Below the pieces are notes generated by a model. That model saw only the letters and a program-made list of their open reading frames with translations. It did no database searches and was not told the DNA's origin. A stretch of DNA of 51,580 nucleotides from Stenotrophomonas maltophilia. Lineage in GTDB: Bacteria; Pseudomonadota; Gammaproteobacteria; Xanthomonadales; Xanthomonadaceae. Both the position numbers and the translations under genes were made by a program. Positions 16,105-25,773 of the stretch are shown here, one piece after another; within the stretch, counting starts at the first letter, position 1, and each line of letters opens with the position of its first letter. The DNA lies in the NCBI RefSeq assembly GCF_004920835.1, contig NZ_QFHO01000031.1, positions 1-51,580 of the forward strand, read 5' to 3'.

Positions 16105-19100
16105 ATCTCTCGCGCCCGTTCATCCTGCGCCCGGTCGCAACGACTCTCCTGATGGTGGCGTTGCTGCTGTCCGGTGTACTGGCCTACCGCCTGCTGCCGG
16201 TGGCCGCACTGCCGCAGGTCGACTATCCGATCATCCAGATCACAACGCTGTATCCGGGGGCCAGCCCGGAACTGACCACACGCACCATCACCGCGCCGCT
16301 GGAACGCCAGCTCGGGCAGATTCCCGGTCTGAAACAACTGTCGTCGACCAGTTCCGGCGGCGCCTCGGTCATTACCCTGCAGTTCGGGCTGGAGGTGTCG
16401 CTGGGCGTGGCCGAGCAGGACGTGCAGGCCGCCATCAACGCGGCAGGCAGCTTCCTTCCCGGAGACCTGCCGGTACCGCCGGTGTACCGCAAGGTCAACC
16501 CGGCCGACACACCGATCCTGACATTGGCGGTGACCTCGCAGGGACTGTCGCTGCCGCAGGTGCACGATCTGGTCGATACGCGCATTGCCCAGCGTCTGGC
16601 GCAGCTGCCCGGCGTCGGGCTGGTCAGCCTGGCCGGCGGCCAGCGCCCTGCAGTGCGCATCCAGGTCAATCCAGCGGCACTGGCCGCCAACGGCCTGGGC
16701 ATGGACCACATCCGTACCGCGATTGCTGCGGCCAACGTCAACCTGCCCAAGGGCAGCTTCGATGGCCCGATCCGAGCGGTGATGCTCGACGCCAACGATC
16801 AGATGCGCAGCGTGGCCGAATACCGCGCGCTGGTACTGGCCTGGCGTGACGGCGCGCCACTACGGCTGGGCGATGTGGCCACCATCAGCGATGGCGCTGA
16901 GAACCGGCAGCTGGCCGCCTGGAGCGGCACTACGCCGGCAGTTCTGGTGAACATCCAGCGCCAGCCCGGTGCCAACGTGATCGCCGTGGTCGAGCAGGTG
17001 CGAGCATTGCTGCCGCAGCTGCAGACCACGCTGCCGGCCGGCGTGCAGATGGACGTGCTGAGTGACCGCACCGAATCGATCCGCGCGTCGGTGCGCGGCG
17101 TGCAGAAGGAACTGGTGCTGGCCATCGCGCTGGTGGTGCTGGTCACCTGGGTGTTCCTGCGCAATCTGCCGGCCACACTGATTCCCAGCGTTGCAGTGCC
17201 GCTGTCGCTGGTCGGCACCTTCTCGGTGATGCTGCTGGCCGGCTATTCGCTCAACAACCTCACGCTGATGGCACTGACCATCGCCACCGGCTTCGTGGTG
17301 GACGACGCCATCGTGATGCTGGAGAACATCGCCCGCCATCTGGAGGACGGCGAAAGCCCCCGCGAGGCGGCGCTCAAGGGTGCAGCGGAAATCGGCTTCA
17401 CTCTGGTCTCCTTGACGGTCTCGCTGATCGCGGTACTGATCCCGCTGCTGTTCATGGCCGACCTGGTGGGCGCGCTGTTCCATGAGTTCGCGGTGACGCT
17501 GGCGGTAGCCATCGGCATCTCGCTGCTGGTCTCGCTGACGCTGACGCCGATGCTGTGCGCGCGCTTCCTGAAGCCGCATGCGAAGGGGTCAGAGCCCCAC
17601 GGGGATCTGACCCCGGCCCAGGGGTCGGATCCAGCCAGGGCTCCGACCCCAAAACAAGATGTCTTCGACCGGGTCCTCACCCTTTACGACCGCCAGCTGC
17701 GCTGGGTGCTGCAGCGCCAGCCGCTGATGCTGCTGGCCACGGTGGCGACGCTGGCACTGACCGTAGCGCTGTACTTCGCCGTGCCCAAGGGATTCTTCCC
17801 GGTGCAGGATGCCGGCCTGGTGCAAGGCATCAGCGAGGCGCCACAGGCTATCTCGTTCCAGGCCATGCGCGAGCGCCAGCAGGCGCTGGCGGCGGCCATC
17901 GAAGCCGACGAGGCAGTGGCCAGCGTCTCGTCCTACATCGGCGTGGACGGCAACAACGCCACGCTCAACACCGGCCGCCTGCTGATCGAACTGAAACCGC
18001 ATGGCGACCGCGACGGTGCCGCCGTCGTGATGGAACGGCTGCAGCAGCGCGTGGCGAAGATTCCCGGCATCACCCTGTACCTGCAACCGGTGCAGGAACT
18101 GGGCATCGAAGACCGCATCAGCCGCAACCAGTACCAGTTCACCCTGACCACGCCGGATCTGGAAGCGCTGGAAAGCTGGACACCGAAGCTTCTGCAGGCC
18201 TTGCGCCAGTCGCCGGCGCTGCGTGATGTGGCCAGCGATCTGCAGATGCAGGGGCGGCAGGCGCGCGTGGCGATCGACCGCGATGCGGCGGCGCGCCTGG
18301 GCGTCAGCGTGGAAGCGGTAGCCGATGCCCTGTACGACGCCTATGGGCAGCGCCAGATTTCAACCATCTTCACCCAGGCCAGCCAATACCGGGTGGTGCT
18401 GGAAGCCGATCCGTCGCGCCAGCCGGGACCGGAAGCCATCACCGGCCTGCGCGTGCGCAACAGCGCCGGGCAGACCGTGCCGCTGGGTTCGGTAGCGCGT
18501 GTAGAGGTGGGTCCGTCCGCGCTGCTGCGCAATCACGTGGGCCAGTTCCCGGCGGCTACGCTTTCGTTCAATCTTGCCCCGGGCGCTTCGCTGGGCGAAG
18601 CGGTGGATGCCGTGCTCGCCGCGCGCGCGCAGGTGAATCTGCCGCAGAGCATCGAACTTCGCCTGCAGGGCGCGGCGGCCGCCTTCAGCAGCTCGCTATC
18701 GTCCACGTTGTGGCTGATCCTGGCGGCCGTGGTAGTGATGTACATCGTGCTGGGCGTGCTCTACGAGAGCTTCATCCATCCCATCACCATCCTGTCCACC
18801 CTGCCCTCGGCCACCGTGGGTGCATTGGCCGCACTGTGGCTGAGCGGACGCAGCCTGGATCTGATCGCGGTGATCGGCATCGTGCTGCTGATCGGGCTGG
18901 TGAAGAAGAACGCGATCATGATGATCGACTTCGCGCTGGACGCGCAGCGCACACGCGGCATGTCACCACGCGAGGCGATCCATCAGGCCGCGCTGCTGCG
19001 CTTCCGGCCGATCCTGATGACCACGCTGGCCGCACTGTTCGGCGCGGTACCGCTGATGCTGGCCAGCGGTTCCGGCGCCGAGCTGCGGCAGCCACTGGGC

Positions 19101-19235
19101 TGGGTGATGGTGGGCGGACTGCTGGTCAGCCAGGTATTGACGCTGTTCACCACGCCGGTGATCTACCTGGCCTTCGACCGCCTGCAGCGTGGCCGTGCAG
19201 CGGCCCCGACGGGCGCTGACGAGGCACGCGCGTGA
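16101..19235 (+). CDS. smeJ: RND multidrug efflux permease 1 (MdtB-like, SmeJ) with in-frame REP insert
   Basis: This proton-driven inner-membrane pump of 1,044 residues has 12 helices and two large periplasmic loops. The proton-relay pair Asp401-Asp402 ([14 protein letters not shown]) is in helix 4, and the relay Lys region ends in [15 protein letters not shown]. The start ATG overlaps the smeI stop, and the smeK GTG overlaps this stop, so the three are translated as a unit. Oddity: residues about 495-517 ([21 protein letters not shown]...) are encoded by two REP palindromes (17585-17614, 17621-17650) and have no counterpart in SmeK. They fall after helix 6 (MLCARFLK), in the central cytoplasmic linker, where extra length is likely tolerated. 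SmeIJK has been linked to aminoglycoside, tetracycline and fluoroquinolone resistance. Confidence 0.9.
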   Translation: MNLSRPFILRPVATTLLMVALLLSGVLAYRLLPVAALPQVDYPIIQITTLYPGASPELTTRTITAPLERQLGQIPGLKQLSSTSSGGASVITLQFGLEVSLGVAEQDVQAAINAAGSFLPGDLPVPPVYRKVNPADTPILTLAVTSQGLSLPQVHDLVDTRIAQRLAQLPGVGLVSLAGGQRPAVRIQVNPAALAANGLGMDHIRTAIAAANVNLPKGSFDGPIRAVMLDANDQMRSVAEYRALVLAWRDGAPLRLGDVATISDGAENRQLAAWSGTTPAVLVNIQRQPGANVIAVVEQVRALLPQLQTTLPAGVQMDVLSDRTESIRASVRGVQKELVLAIALVVLVTWVFLRNLPATLIPSVAVPLSLVGTFSVMLLAGYSLNNLTLMALTIATGFVVDDAIVMLENIARHLEDGESPREAALKGAAEIGFTLVSLTVSLIAVLIPLLFMADLVGALFHEFAVTLAVAIGISLLVSLTLTPMLCARFLKPHAKGSEPHGDLTPAQGSDPARAPTPKQDVFDRVLTLYDRQLRWVLQRQPLMLLATVATLALTVALYFAVPKGFFPVQDAGLVQGISEAPQAISFQAMRERQQALAAAIEADEAVASVSSYIGVDGNNATLNTGRLLIELKPHGDRDGAAVVMERLQQRVAKIPGITLYLQPVQELGIEDRISRNQYQFTLTTPDLEALESWTPKLLQALRQSPALRDVASDLQMQGRQARVAIDRDAAARLGVSVEAVADALYDAYGQRQISTIFTQASQYRVVLEADPSRQPGPEAITGLRVRNSAGQTVPLGSVARVEVGPSALLRNHVGQFPAATLSFNLAPGASLGEAVDAVLAARAQVNLPQSIELRLQGAAAAFSSSLSSTLWLILAAVVVMYIVLGVLYESFIHPITILSTLPSATVGALAALWLSGRSLDLIAVIGIVLLIGLVKKNAIMMIDFALDAQRTRGMSPREAIHQAALLRFRPILMTTLAALFGAVPLMLASGSGAELRQPLGWVMVGGLLVSQVLTLFTTPVIYLAFDRLQRGRAAAPTGADEARA
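17585..17650. repeat. Two GGGGTC REP palindromes inside smeJ
   Basis: Palindrome 1 (17585-17614) begins GGGGTCAGAGCCCC and ends GGGGATCTGACCCC. Palindrome 2 (17621-17650) begins GGGGTCGGATCC and ends GGGCTCCGACCCC. Together with the spacer they add 66 bases, a multiple of three, and contain no stop in the smeJ frame. The same family occurs in non-coding DNA at 1726-1764. Confidence 0.9.
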
Positions 19236-22200
19236 CCCCCATCGCGCGCCTGGCGCAGGCCTGCGTGCAGCGCCCGGTAGCAACGATCCTGCTGGCGGTG
19301 GCACTGGTGCTGGCCGGCCTGCTGGCGCTGCGGCTGTTGCCGGTGGCGCCGCTGCCACAGGTGGACTACCCAGCCATTGAAGTCAGTGCCAGCCTGCCCG
19401 GCGCCTCGCCCGAATCGATGGCCGCCACCGTGGCCACGCCGTTGGAGCGTGCGCTGGGCAGCCTGCCCGGCATCTCGCGCATCGATTCGGCCAGCACCCA
19501 GGGCCAGACCCAGATCGAACTGAAGTTCGTGCTCGGCCGTGATATCGATGAGGCCGCACGTGAAGTGCAGGCCGCGATCAACCTCGCTCGCGGCCAGCTG
19601 CCCAGTGGCATGCCGGGCATGCCGCAGTACCGCAAGGTGAATCCTTCGCAGGCACCGATTCTGGCACTGGCACTGACTTCGGACACGCGCTCGCCAGGCC
19701 AGCTGTATGACCTGGCCTCCACCGTGCTGGCGCAGAAGCTGTCGCAGGTACCAGGCGTGGGCGAAGTGCAGGTGGGCGGCAGTGCCTTGCCGGCAGTGCG
19801 TGTGTCGCTGGATCCGAACGCACTGAACCACGCCGGGCTGGCGCTGGAAGACGTAGCCCAGGTCATCGCCCGCGCCAATGCGGTGCGCCCGTTGGGTGCG
19901 GTGGGGGATGCGCACCAGCAGTGGCAGCTGGAAGCGCCACTGCAGCTGCGCCAGGCCGCGCAGTATCGCGAGTTGGCTCTTAAGGTAAGCGACGACCGCA
20001 CGCTGCGGCTGGGCGATGTAGCCGCCGTTGCCGATGGCGTGGAGGATCGCTATGCCAGCGGCTTCCACAACGAACGCCCGGCCGTGCTGCTGATCGTCAG
20101 CCGCCAACCCGGCGCCAACATCATCGCTACCGTCGATGCCATCCAGGCGCAGCTGCCCCAGCTGCATGCACTGCTGCCCTCCGGCGTGGACATGCGGCTG
20201 GTGATGGACCGCTCGCCGGTAATCCGCGCCACCCTGCATGAGGCAGAGGTCACCCTGGTGCTGGCGATCGTATTGGTGGTGCTGGTGGTGCTGGCCTTCC
20301 TCGGCCACTGGCGTGCTGCACTGGTGCCCAGCGTGGCGATCCCGGTGGTGCTGTTCGGTACGCTGGCGCTGATCGCGCTGATGGGCTTCTCGCTCAACAC
20401 GCTCTCGCTGATGGCGTTGATTGTCGCGGCGGTGCTGGTGGTGGACGATGCCATCGTGGTGCTGGAGAACATCGCCCGCCATCGCGAACTCGGCGCGGAC
20501 CGCTGGCAGGCGGCGGTGCGTGGCGCATCGGAAGTCGGTGCCACGCTGCTGTCGATGAACGTTGCACTGGCCGTGGTGTTCGTCGCCATCCTGTTCCTGG
20601 ATGACTTCGTCGAACGCCTGTTCCGCGAATTCTCGCTGACTCTGGTGGCGGCAATGACGGTCTCCGTGCTGGTCGCGCTGAGCCTGGTTCCGATGCTGTG
20701 TGCACGATTGTTCGTGGATGCCGCGCAGCAACCCTCGCGTTGGCAGCGCGGCAGCAATGCACTGTTCGAGCGCGTGCGCGGCGCTTACTTGCGCACGCTG
20801 CAGGCCAGCCTGCGCCGGCTGCGCTGGCCGTTGCTGGCCTTCGTTGCAGTCATCGCGCTCAACACGTGGCTGTTCCAGCAGGTGCCCAAGGGCATCGTGC
20901 CCAAGCAGGACACCGCGCAGCTGCGCGGCTTCGCCCGTGGCGATGACGGCCTGTCCTTCCAGGCCATGCAACCGAAGATCGATGCGTACAGGAAGCTGTT
21001 GCTGTCCGACCCGGCCATCGAGGACATCATCGGCTACATCGGTGGCAGCAACGGGGTCAACAACGCCTTCATCATGATCAAGATGAAGCCTCTGGCCGAG
21101 CGAAAGGTCTCCAGCCAAGAGGTGATTGACCGCCTGCGCGCGCGGCTGCCCAAGCTGCCCGGCGGCAATCTCTATCTGTGGGTGGACCAGGACATTCGCC
21201 TGGAGGGCGCAGGCAGCAGTGGCAAGTACGAGTTCCAGCTGCTGTCGGCCGATACAGCACCGCTGCGCGAATGGGCGCCGAAGGTGGCTGCCGCGCTGCG
21301 TGGCCTGCCCGAACTGGTGGACGTGGAAGCACAGGGCGAAGCAGGCATGCGCCAGGTGATGCTGGACATCGACCGCGAAGCAGCCGCGCGCCACGGCGTG
21401 GACCTGCGCACGGTGGCCAACATGCTCAACAACTCCTTCAGCCAGCGCCAGGTCGCCACGCTGTACGACAGCCTCAACCAGTACCGCGTGGTGATGGAGC
21501 TGGACCCGAAGCACACCCAGGACCCGGGCACGCTGTCACGCCTGCAGGTGATCGATGGCAACGGCCAGCGCATTCCGCTGTCGAGCATCGCCAGCTGGCG
21601 CTATGGCATGGCACCGGACCGGGTGTACCACAGTGAGCAGTTCGCCTCGATCTGGATCGAGTTCGCGCTGGCACCGGGGGTGGGCCTGGAACAGGCCACG
21701 CAGGCAATCGATGGTGCGATGTCGAAACTGATGCTGCCACGTTCGGTACAGGGCAAGCTGTCCGGTGAGGCCGGCGGCCTGGAGCAGCTGCGTTCGCGCC
21801 AGCTGTGGCTGGTGCTCGGTGCCACGCTGGCGGTCTACCTGGTGCTGGGCATCCTCTACGAGAGTTTCATGCAGCCGCTGGTGATCCTGTCCACCTTGCC
21901 CTCGGCCGGCATCGGCGCGCTGCTGGCGCTGTGGCTGTTCGGCAACGAACTGAACCTGATCGCGCTTCTCGGTCTGTTCCTGCTGGTCGGTGTGGTGATG
22001 AAGAACACCATCCTGCTGGTGGACTTCGCGCTGGCCGGCGAGCGGCGTGGCCTGACTGCACGGGACGCGGTGATGGAAGCAGCGCGATTGCGCCTGCGGC
22101 CGATCCTGATGACCTCGCTGGCGGCGCTGCTGGGCACGCTGCCACTGATGCTGGCCAACGGCGAAGGCTGGGAACTCCGGCAACCGCTGGGAATCGCCAT

Positions 22201-22336
22201 TGTGGGCGGGTTGCTGGTCAGCCAGTGGCTGACGCTGTACACCACCCCGGCGATGTACCTGGCGCTGTCGCTCATGCGCAGCGCCAGGCGCATCGCCGGT
22301 GCAGATGGGCCGGCCTCCAACTCCGACCGGCCCTGA
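19232..22336 (+). CDS. smeK: RND multidrug efflux permease 2 (MdtC-like, SmeK)
   Basis: Second pump of the operon, 1,034 residues, starting with GTG inside the last codons of smeJ (GTGA overlap). It has 12 predicted helices, the proton-relay Asp405-Asp406 ([16 protein letters not shown]), and the C-terminal relay region [15 protein letters not shown]. In E. coli MdtB and MdtC form a mixed trimer (B2C), and the coupled gene order suggests the same for SmeJ and SmeK. The central linker ([25 protein letters not shown]) is short and has no REP insert, unlike SmeJ. It converges with the DAHP synthase gene after about 50 bases, in which I see no clear terminator hairpin. Confidence 0.92.
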   Translation: MTPIARLAQACVQRPVATILLAVALVLAGLLALRLLPVAPLPQVDYPAIEVSASLPGASPESMAATVATPLERALGSLPGISRIDSASTQGQTQIELKFVLGRDIDEAAREVQAAINLARGQLPSGMPGMPQYRKVNPSQAPILALALTSDTRSPGQLYDLASTVLAQKLSQVPGVGEVQVGGSALPAVRVSLDPNALNHAGLALEDVAQVIARANAVRPLGAVGDAHQQWQLEAPLQLRQAAQYRELALKVSDDRTLRLGDVAAVADGVEDRYASGFHNERPAVLLIVSRQPGANIIATVDAIQAQLPQLHALLPSGVDMRLVMDRSPVIRATLHEAEVTLVLAIVLVVLVVLAFLGHWRAALVPSVAIPVVLFGTLALIALMGFSLNTLSLMALIVAAVLVVDDAIVVLENIARHRELGADRWQAAVRGASEVGATLLSMNVALAVVFVAILFLDDFVERLFREFSLTLVAAMTVSVLVALSLVPMLCARLFVDAAQQPSRWQRGSNALFERVRGAYLRTLQASLRRLRWPLLAFVAVIALNTWLFQQVPKGIVPKQDTAQLRGFARGDDGLSFQAMQPKIDAYRKLLLSDPAIEDIIGYIGGSNGVNNAFIMIKMKPLAERKVSSQEVIDRLRARLPKLPGGNLYLWVDQDIRLEGAGSSGKYEFQLLSADTAPLREWAPKVAAALRGLPELVDVEAQGEAGMRQVMLDIDREAAARHGVDLRTVANMLNNSFSQRQVATLYDSLNQYRVVMELDPKHTQDPGTLSRLQVIDGNGQRIPLSSIASWRYGMAPDRVYHSEQFASIWIEFALAPGVGLEQATQAIDGAMSKLMLPRSVQGKLSGEAGGLEQLRSRQLWLVLGATLAVYLVLGILYESFMQPLVILSTLPSAGIGALLALWLFGNELNLIALLGLFLLVGVVMKNTILLVDFALAGERRGLTARDAVMEAARLRLRPILMTSLAALLGTLPLMLANGEGWELRQPLGIAIVGGLLVSQWLTLYTTPAMYLALSLMRSARRIAGADGPASNSDRP

Positions 22337-22387
22337 TCGCGGCCGCACCCCCGCAGGCGCTGACCGCCATCCACACACGTGCCGCAC

Positions 22388-23461
22388 TCAGGCGGCTTCG
22401 GACACCTTTACCTCGCGACGGGCGCGCACGGCCGCAGCCAGTCGCTCCAGCACCGTCACGGTGGTGTCCCAATCGATGCACCCATCGGTGATGCTCTGCC
22501 CGTAGACCAGCGGCTGGCCTTCCACCAGCTCCTGGCGACCACCGACCAGATGGCTCTCGATCATCACGCCAACGATGCGCTGTTCACCGTCTTCCAGCTG
22601 AACGGCGATGTCGTCGATCACCTTCGGCTGGTTCTCCGGGTTCTTCAGGCTGTTGGCGTGGCTGGCATCGATCATCAAACGCGTCGGCAGCTTGGACTTG
22701 GCCAGCACCTGGCAGGCCTCGGCAACGCTGCCCGCGTCGTAGTTCGGCTGCTTGCCACCGCGCAGGATCACATGGCAATCCGGGTTGCCGGTGGTCGACA
22801 CGATGGCCGTGCCGCCCTGCTTGGTGACCGACAGGAAGTGATGCGGATTGGATGCCGCACCCACTGCGTCAGCGGCGATCTTCACGTTGCCATCGGTGCC
22901 GTTCTTGAAGCCGACCGGGCACGACAGCCCCGAAGCCAGCTCGCGGTGTACCTGGCTCTCGGTGGTACGCGCACCGATCGCGCCCCATGCCACCAGGTCG
23001 GCGATGTACTGCGGCGAGATCACGTCGAGGAACTCGACACCGGCAGGCAGGCCGAGCTTGTTGATGTCGCGCAGCAGGCCGCGGGCGATGCGCAGGCCCT
23101 TGTCGATCTTGAAGCTGCCGTCCAGGTCCGGGTCGTTGATCAGGCCCTTCCAGCCCACCGTGGTGCGCGGCTTCTCGAAGTACACGCGCATGACGATTTC
23201 CAGTTCGCCGGCCAGTGCGTCGCGCAGCGGCTTCAGGCGCTGGGCGTACTCAATGGCAGCGTTCGGGTCGTGGATCGAGCACGGGCCCACCACCACCGCC
23301 AAGCGGTCGTCACGGCCGTGCAGGATCTGGTGCAGGGCCGCGCGCGAGGCGCTGACGGTGTCGGAAGCTTCATCGTCACAGGGCAGCATCGCCAGCAGCT
23401 GGGCAGGCGGTGTCAGCGGTTCGATGGTGCGGATACGCAGGTCGTCGGTGTGCGGGGGCAT
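22388..23461 (-). CDS. aroG: 3-deoxy-7-phosphoheptulonate (DAHP) synthase, class I
   Basis: Cytosolic enzyme joining phosphoenolpyruvate and erythrose 4-phosphate, the first step of the shikimate pathway to Phe, Tyr and Trp. Its 357 residues compare with about 350 for E. coli AroG/F/H. Signature sequences are VVVGPCSIHDPNAA, VMRVYFEKPRTTVGWKGLINDP, WGAIGARTTESQVHRELASGL, GFKNGTDGN, DASHANSLKNP and the C-terminal SITDGCIDW. The paralogue type (Phe-, Tyr- or Trp-sensitive) cannot be assigned by eye, so the symbol is generic. Start 23461 was chosen because a GGAG site lies upstream and the fold begins soon after. It is preceded by a terminator hairpin and an aromatic leader peptide, so expression is probably attenuated by aromatic amino-acid supply. 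Confidence 0.95.
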   Translation of the reverse strand: MPPHTDDLRIRTIEPLTPPAQLLAMLPCDDEASDTVSASRAALHQILHGRDDRLAVVVGPCSIHDPNAAIEYAQRLKPLRDALAGELEIVMRVYFEKPRTTVGWKGLINDPDLDGSFKIDKGLRIARGLLRDINKLGLPAGVEFLDVISPQYIADLVAWGAIGARTTESQVHRELASGLSCPVGFKNGTDGNVKIAADAVGAASNPHHFLSVTKQGGTAIVSTTGNPDCHVILRGGKQPNYDAGSVAEACQVLAKSKLPTRLMIDASHANSLKNPENQPKVIDDIAVQLEDGEQRIVGVMIESHLVGGRQELVEGQPLVYGQSITDGCIDWDTTVTVLERLAAAVRARREVKVSEAA

Positions 23462-23507
23462 TGCGGGAGATCTCCGGAACGTTGGGGGTCCCCAGCGTGG
23501 CGGCATG

Positions 23508-23537
23508 AAAAAAGCCGCCAGGTTCGCTGGCGGCTTT
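23508..23537 (-). terminator. Attenuator terminator upstream of the DAHP synthase gene
   Basis: On the minus strand a GC-rich stem (AAAGCCGCCAG pairing with CTGGCGGCTTT) is followed directly by six T. It lies between the leader peptide stop (23561) and the aroG start (23461), the position of an attenuator rather than of a gene end. A second small hairpin (CTGAAG-CTTT-CTTCAG, 23549-23564) overlaps the leader stop codon and may compete with or precede it. Confidence 0.88.
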
Positions 23538-23560
23538 CGGGAATGCGTCTGAAGCTTTCT

Positions 23561-23638
23561 TCAGGGTGAGCGCAGTCCTTCCTCCGCCAGTGGCTTCGGA
23601 AAGTAATACCAGTAAAAGCTGGTGGGGGCTGCGTTCAT
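23561..23638 (-). CDS. Aromatic leader peptide, 25 residues, controlling aroG
   Basis: A 26-codon reading frame (ATG at 23638, TGA at 23561-23563) contains the run SFYWYYF at residues 7-13: two Phe, three Tyr and one Trp in seven codons. It is followed by a terminator and then the DAHP synthase gene. This is the layout of ribosome-mediated attenuators (trpL, pheL, hisL): scarcity of any charged aromatic tRNA would stall the ribosome here and favour antitermination. No Shine-Dalgarno site is seen; the likely promoter places the transcript start within a few bases of the ATG, so the leader may be translated from a leaderless message. Confidence 0.85.
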   Translation of the reverse strand: MNAAPTSFYWYYFPKPLAEEGLRSP

Positions 23639-23646
23639 GGGTTGTA

Positions 23647-23676
23647 TTGATAGCACAGCTTTTGCGCAGTGCAAAA
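23647..23676 (-). promoter_or_regulatory. Promoter of the aroG leader, with overlapping near-palindrome
   Basis: On the minus strand TTGCAC (23674-23669) and TATCAA (23652-23647) are separated by 16 bases, an acceptable sigma70 promoter that predicts a start near 23640. The -35 box lies inside a 17-base near-palindrome (23660-23676; TTTTGC and GCAAAA ends), a possible repressor site. Confidence 0.55.
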
Positions 23677-23756
23677 TGTTTCATCCGCAACTGGGAACGC
23701 GGTTCAGCGATGGGCCCGTCTGGGACGACTACGCGGCGGCACGCATGCGAAGTCGC

Positions 23757-24014
23757 TCATCTGCCATGCACTTCCACGTCCAGCAGCAGGCCTTCATGGA
23801 TGTCCGCCCAGCGCTCCAGCACGCGGTCCAGCTCCTGCCTGGCTTCGTCCAGCTGCTCGGGGTTGAGCAGGGAGCGCGCGGTGTAAAGATCGGAGACCAG
23901 CTGCCGCAGGGTCGCTTCCGGAATGGCCACCGACGGCCCTTCCTGCCCCGGCACCTGCAGCGCCGGGCTGGCACCAAGAGGGCCGAACAACGTGACCTGG
24001 AGCTTGCTCTGCAT
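23757..24014 (-). CDS. Hypothetical small protein, 85 residues
   Basis: The start ATG at 24014 has an AGGGAAG ribosome site at good distance. The protein begins with a beta-rich part (SKLQVTLFGPLG), has a Gly/Pro linker, and ends in two acidic amphipathic helices (EATLRQLVSDLYTARSLLNPEQLDEARQELDRVLERWADIHEGLL). There is no signal peptide or membrane segment. I recognise no family. It lies upstream of the aroG leader on the same strand, but the attenuator promoter separates them. Confidence 0.6.
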   Translation of the reverse strand: MQSKLQVTLFGPLGASPALQVPGQEGPSVAIPEATLRQLVSDLYTARSLLNPEQLDEARQELDRVLERWADIHEGLLLDVEVHGR

Positions 24015-24126
24015 GATCAACTTCCCTGCGGACGGACATGGGCAATGCACTGTTTACCGTGTCTCGGTGACAGGCGCATGTGCCATCCATGCCGTGGGCT
24101 GGGCCATGCCAGCGCTCTTCACGTCG

Positions 24127-24465
24127 TTACAGCGCAGCCAGATCAGCCAAGTGCTGGGCCATGCCGTCCACCGCGCCTACCGCATGGGTGGTGGTGAAGT
24201 AGTCGTGCCAGCCGGTGGCGGCGATGCCCGCCACCAGCGCGTCGGCCTCCTCGTGGCTGGCGCAGCGCCAGACCGCGTAGAACTGCTCACCACTGCCGCG
24301 CGGTACGCCCGTGGCAATGCGGCCCATCGCCAGCGGCATGATGCGGGCCGGATCGAACTGCTGCATACCGGCGCCGATGAGGTCGAAGAAGGCCGCGCGT
24401 TGTTCGGGAGGCAGCGTGGTCCAGGCGGGGGTGGCGCTGTAGAGCTCGATGAGCGTGTGCGGCAT
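24127..24465 (-). CDS. Conserved hypothetical protein of 112 residues (DUF6616-like)
   Basis: A soluble small protein, MPHTLIELYSATPAWTTLPPEQRAAFFDLIGAGM..., with a pattern of alternating helices and strands like dimeric alpha-beta barrel (ferredoxin-like) proteins. Conserved-looking patches are FYAVWRC and GWHDYFTTTHAVGAVDGMAQHLADL. The match to DUF6616 is from memory and uncertain. No catalytic residues are evident. It stands alone, downstream of the AlkD-like gene and separated from it by a GTAG element. Start 24465 follows the usual N-terminus; an in-frame ATG further upstream lies in repeat-derived sequence. Confidence 0.65.
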   Translation of the reverse strand: MPHTLIELYSATPAWTTLPPEQRAAFFDLIGAGMQQFDPARIMPLAMGRIATGVPRGSGEQFYAVWRCASHEEADALVAGIAATGWHDYFTTTHAVGAVDGMAQHLADLAAL

Positions 24466-24495
24466 GGTGGTCTTCCCTGAGGTGGTCGATTGGCG

Positions 24496-24520
24496 TCCGC
24501 CGGGCATGGCCCGGCGCTAC
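24496..24520 (-). repeat. GTAG element providing a stop codon
   Basis: Inverted GTAGCGCCGGGCCATGCCCG plus GCGGA copy. Its TAG (24517-24519 on the minus strand) is the stop codon of the AlkD-like gene. Confidence 0.88.
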
Positions 24521-25263
24521 CGGGATTGCAGCGAGCGCAGTGCGCGCTTGCGGATGTAGGCATTGGCAGCGCTGTCGCGTTCGCGCTGCCAGCGCGTGCA
24601 GAGATCAAGCAGCCACTGCGGCTGCGTCCTGCCAGCATCGTTGAGCCAGTTGCCAACCGAATCCTGCACATAGCGCTCGGGATCGTCGGCGAGTGCTTCC
24701 AGCACCGGCAACGCAAGTTCCGGACGCTGCTTGAACAGCGCGATATGCGTGGCCCAGACGCCGCGCGGGCGCAGCGCCTCGCAGGCGAAGCGACGCAGGT
24801 ACGGCGATGCGTCATGCGTCCACGGCTGCAGGTACTCAAGTGCCTGCATCGGCGCAGCAACGATGTCGGCACGCAATGCCAGCCACGCCCATTCGCGCAC
24901 GCCGAAGTGCGGGTCATCGGCCAGCGGTCGCATCGCCTGCAGCTTCGTTGCCAGCGGTGTAGAGGCATCGCTGCCGATCAGATAGCAGGCCCAGCCGCGC
25001 ACGGTGTCAGAACTGTGAGCCTGCCAGAGCGCAGGTGTGCCCTGCCCCGCCCCGCGCAGCAGCTGTGCGGCCAAACCCATGCGTCGGGTGATGCCCTTTC
25101 CCGCAGCGTCGCGCATGCGTTGCAGCGCATCCGGTCCAAGTGCGGGGGCTACCACCTGCAGCAGCGCAGCGAAGTCCACTGCAAGGCACTCGGCCAGATG
25201 GGTCGTCGCGACGCTGCCACGGTTGAGCGCACGCAGGCGCTCTGCGGCGATGGCACCGCTCAT
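24517..25263 (-). CDS. HEAT-repeat protein, DNA alkylation repair (AlkD-like)
   Basis: A 248-residue all-helical protein with degenerate HEAT repeats. Candidate repeats are WACYLIGSDASTPLATKLQAMRPLADD, FGVREWAWLALRADI, PYLRRFACEALRPRGVWATHI and YVQDSVGNWLNDAGRTQP. This fits AlkC/AlkD-type DNA glycosylases that remove alkylated bases without base flipping, but I did not verify the catalytic Asp/Trp set, so a repair function is inferred. Its ATG overlaps the MarR stop codon (ATGA, 25260-25263), so it is translated with the regulator and probably shares its operator. The stop codon is donated by a GTAG element. Confidence 0.75.
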   Translation of the reverse strand: MSGAIAAERLRALNRGSVATTHLAECLAVDFAALLQVVAPALGPDALQRMRDAAGKGITRRMGLAAQLLRGAGQGTPALWQAHSSDTVRGWACYLIGSDASTPLATKLQAMRPLADDPHFGVREWAWLALRADIVAAPMQALEYLQPWTHDASPYLRRFACEALRPRGVWATHIALFKQRPELALPVLEALADDPERYVQDSVGNWLNDAGRTQPQWLLDLCTRWQRERDSAANAYIRKRALRSLQSR

Positions 25264-25763
25264 GCCGCAGTCTCACGCCCGGCGTCGGTGTGCTGCCAGA
25301 CCTTGTGCAGCAGCTGCGAAAGCTGCTGCTGTTCGCCAGCTTCGAGCCCATTGAACAGGCCACCGATCCACTGCGTGTGCTGGTCGAACAATGACTCGGC
25401 CAGACGCGCGCCCTTTGCGGTCAGCACGATCTGCAGGCGGCGGCCATCCTCGGCATCGCTGCGACGCTGCAGCAGGCCTTCGCGCTGCAGGCCATCGAGC
25501 AGGCCGCTGATGGTGGCGCGGGTGACGCCTGCGCGCTCGGCAAGTTCATGCGGCGGCAGCGTGCCACCTGCACCGTGCAGCAGGAACAGCACGATGAAGC
25601 GCCCCTCGCTGAGACCCTGTGGCGCCAGACGTGTGGCGCAGTCGCGATCGATCGACGATGACAGCGACAGCAGCTGTAAGCACAGGTGCAGCTGCGCGAC
25701 GTTGGCATGGCCTCGTCGCTGTGCCTCGTCCAGCAGGGCATGGTGCTTGGCTTCGAGCATCAT
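25260..25763 (-). CDS. MarR family transcriptional regulator
   Basis: A winged-helix dimeric repressor of about 167 residues. The DNA-binding part reads LPPHELAERAGVTRATISGLLDGLQREGLLQRRSDAEDGRRLQIVLTAKG, including the D-x-R wing motif typical of MarR. It lies on one transcript with the AlkD-like gene (4-base overlap). The start is uncertain: ATGs at 25775, 25763 and 25760, and an open extension to 25826, are all in frame. I chose 25763 because the upstream sequence holds a perfect 20-base palindrome and a promoter, which would otherwise be coding. Autorepression is likely; the ligand is unknown, perhaps related to DNA damage given its partner. Confidence 0.85.
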   Translation of the reverse strand: MMLEAKHHALLDEAQRRGHANVAQLHLCLQLLSLSSSIDRDCATRLAPQGLSEGRFIVLFLLHGAGGTLPPHELAERAGVTRATISGLLDGLQREGLLQRRSDAEDGRRLQIVLTAKGARLAESLFDQHTQWIGGLFNGLEAGEQQQLSQLLHKVWQHTDAGRETAA

Positions 25764-25773
25764 CGATACCCAC

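Noticed and set aside
17580..17655. Frameshift or pseudogene in smeJ
   Set aside because: The repeat-derived segment is a multiple of three, has no stop in frame, and the downstream pump sequence is intact.
19163..21514. 783-codon minus-strand frame opposite smeK
   Set aside because: An antisense artefact of high-GC coding DNA; the plus-strand RND pump is unambiguous. The same applies to long frames opposite priA (7468-9705), groEL (32448-34346) and the chemoreceptor (43901-45664).
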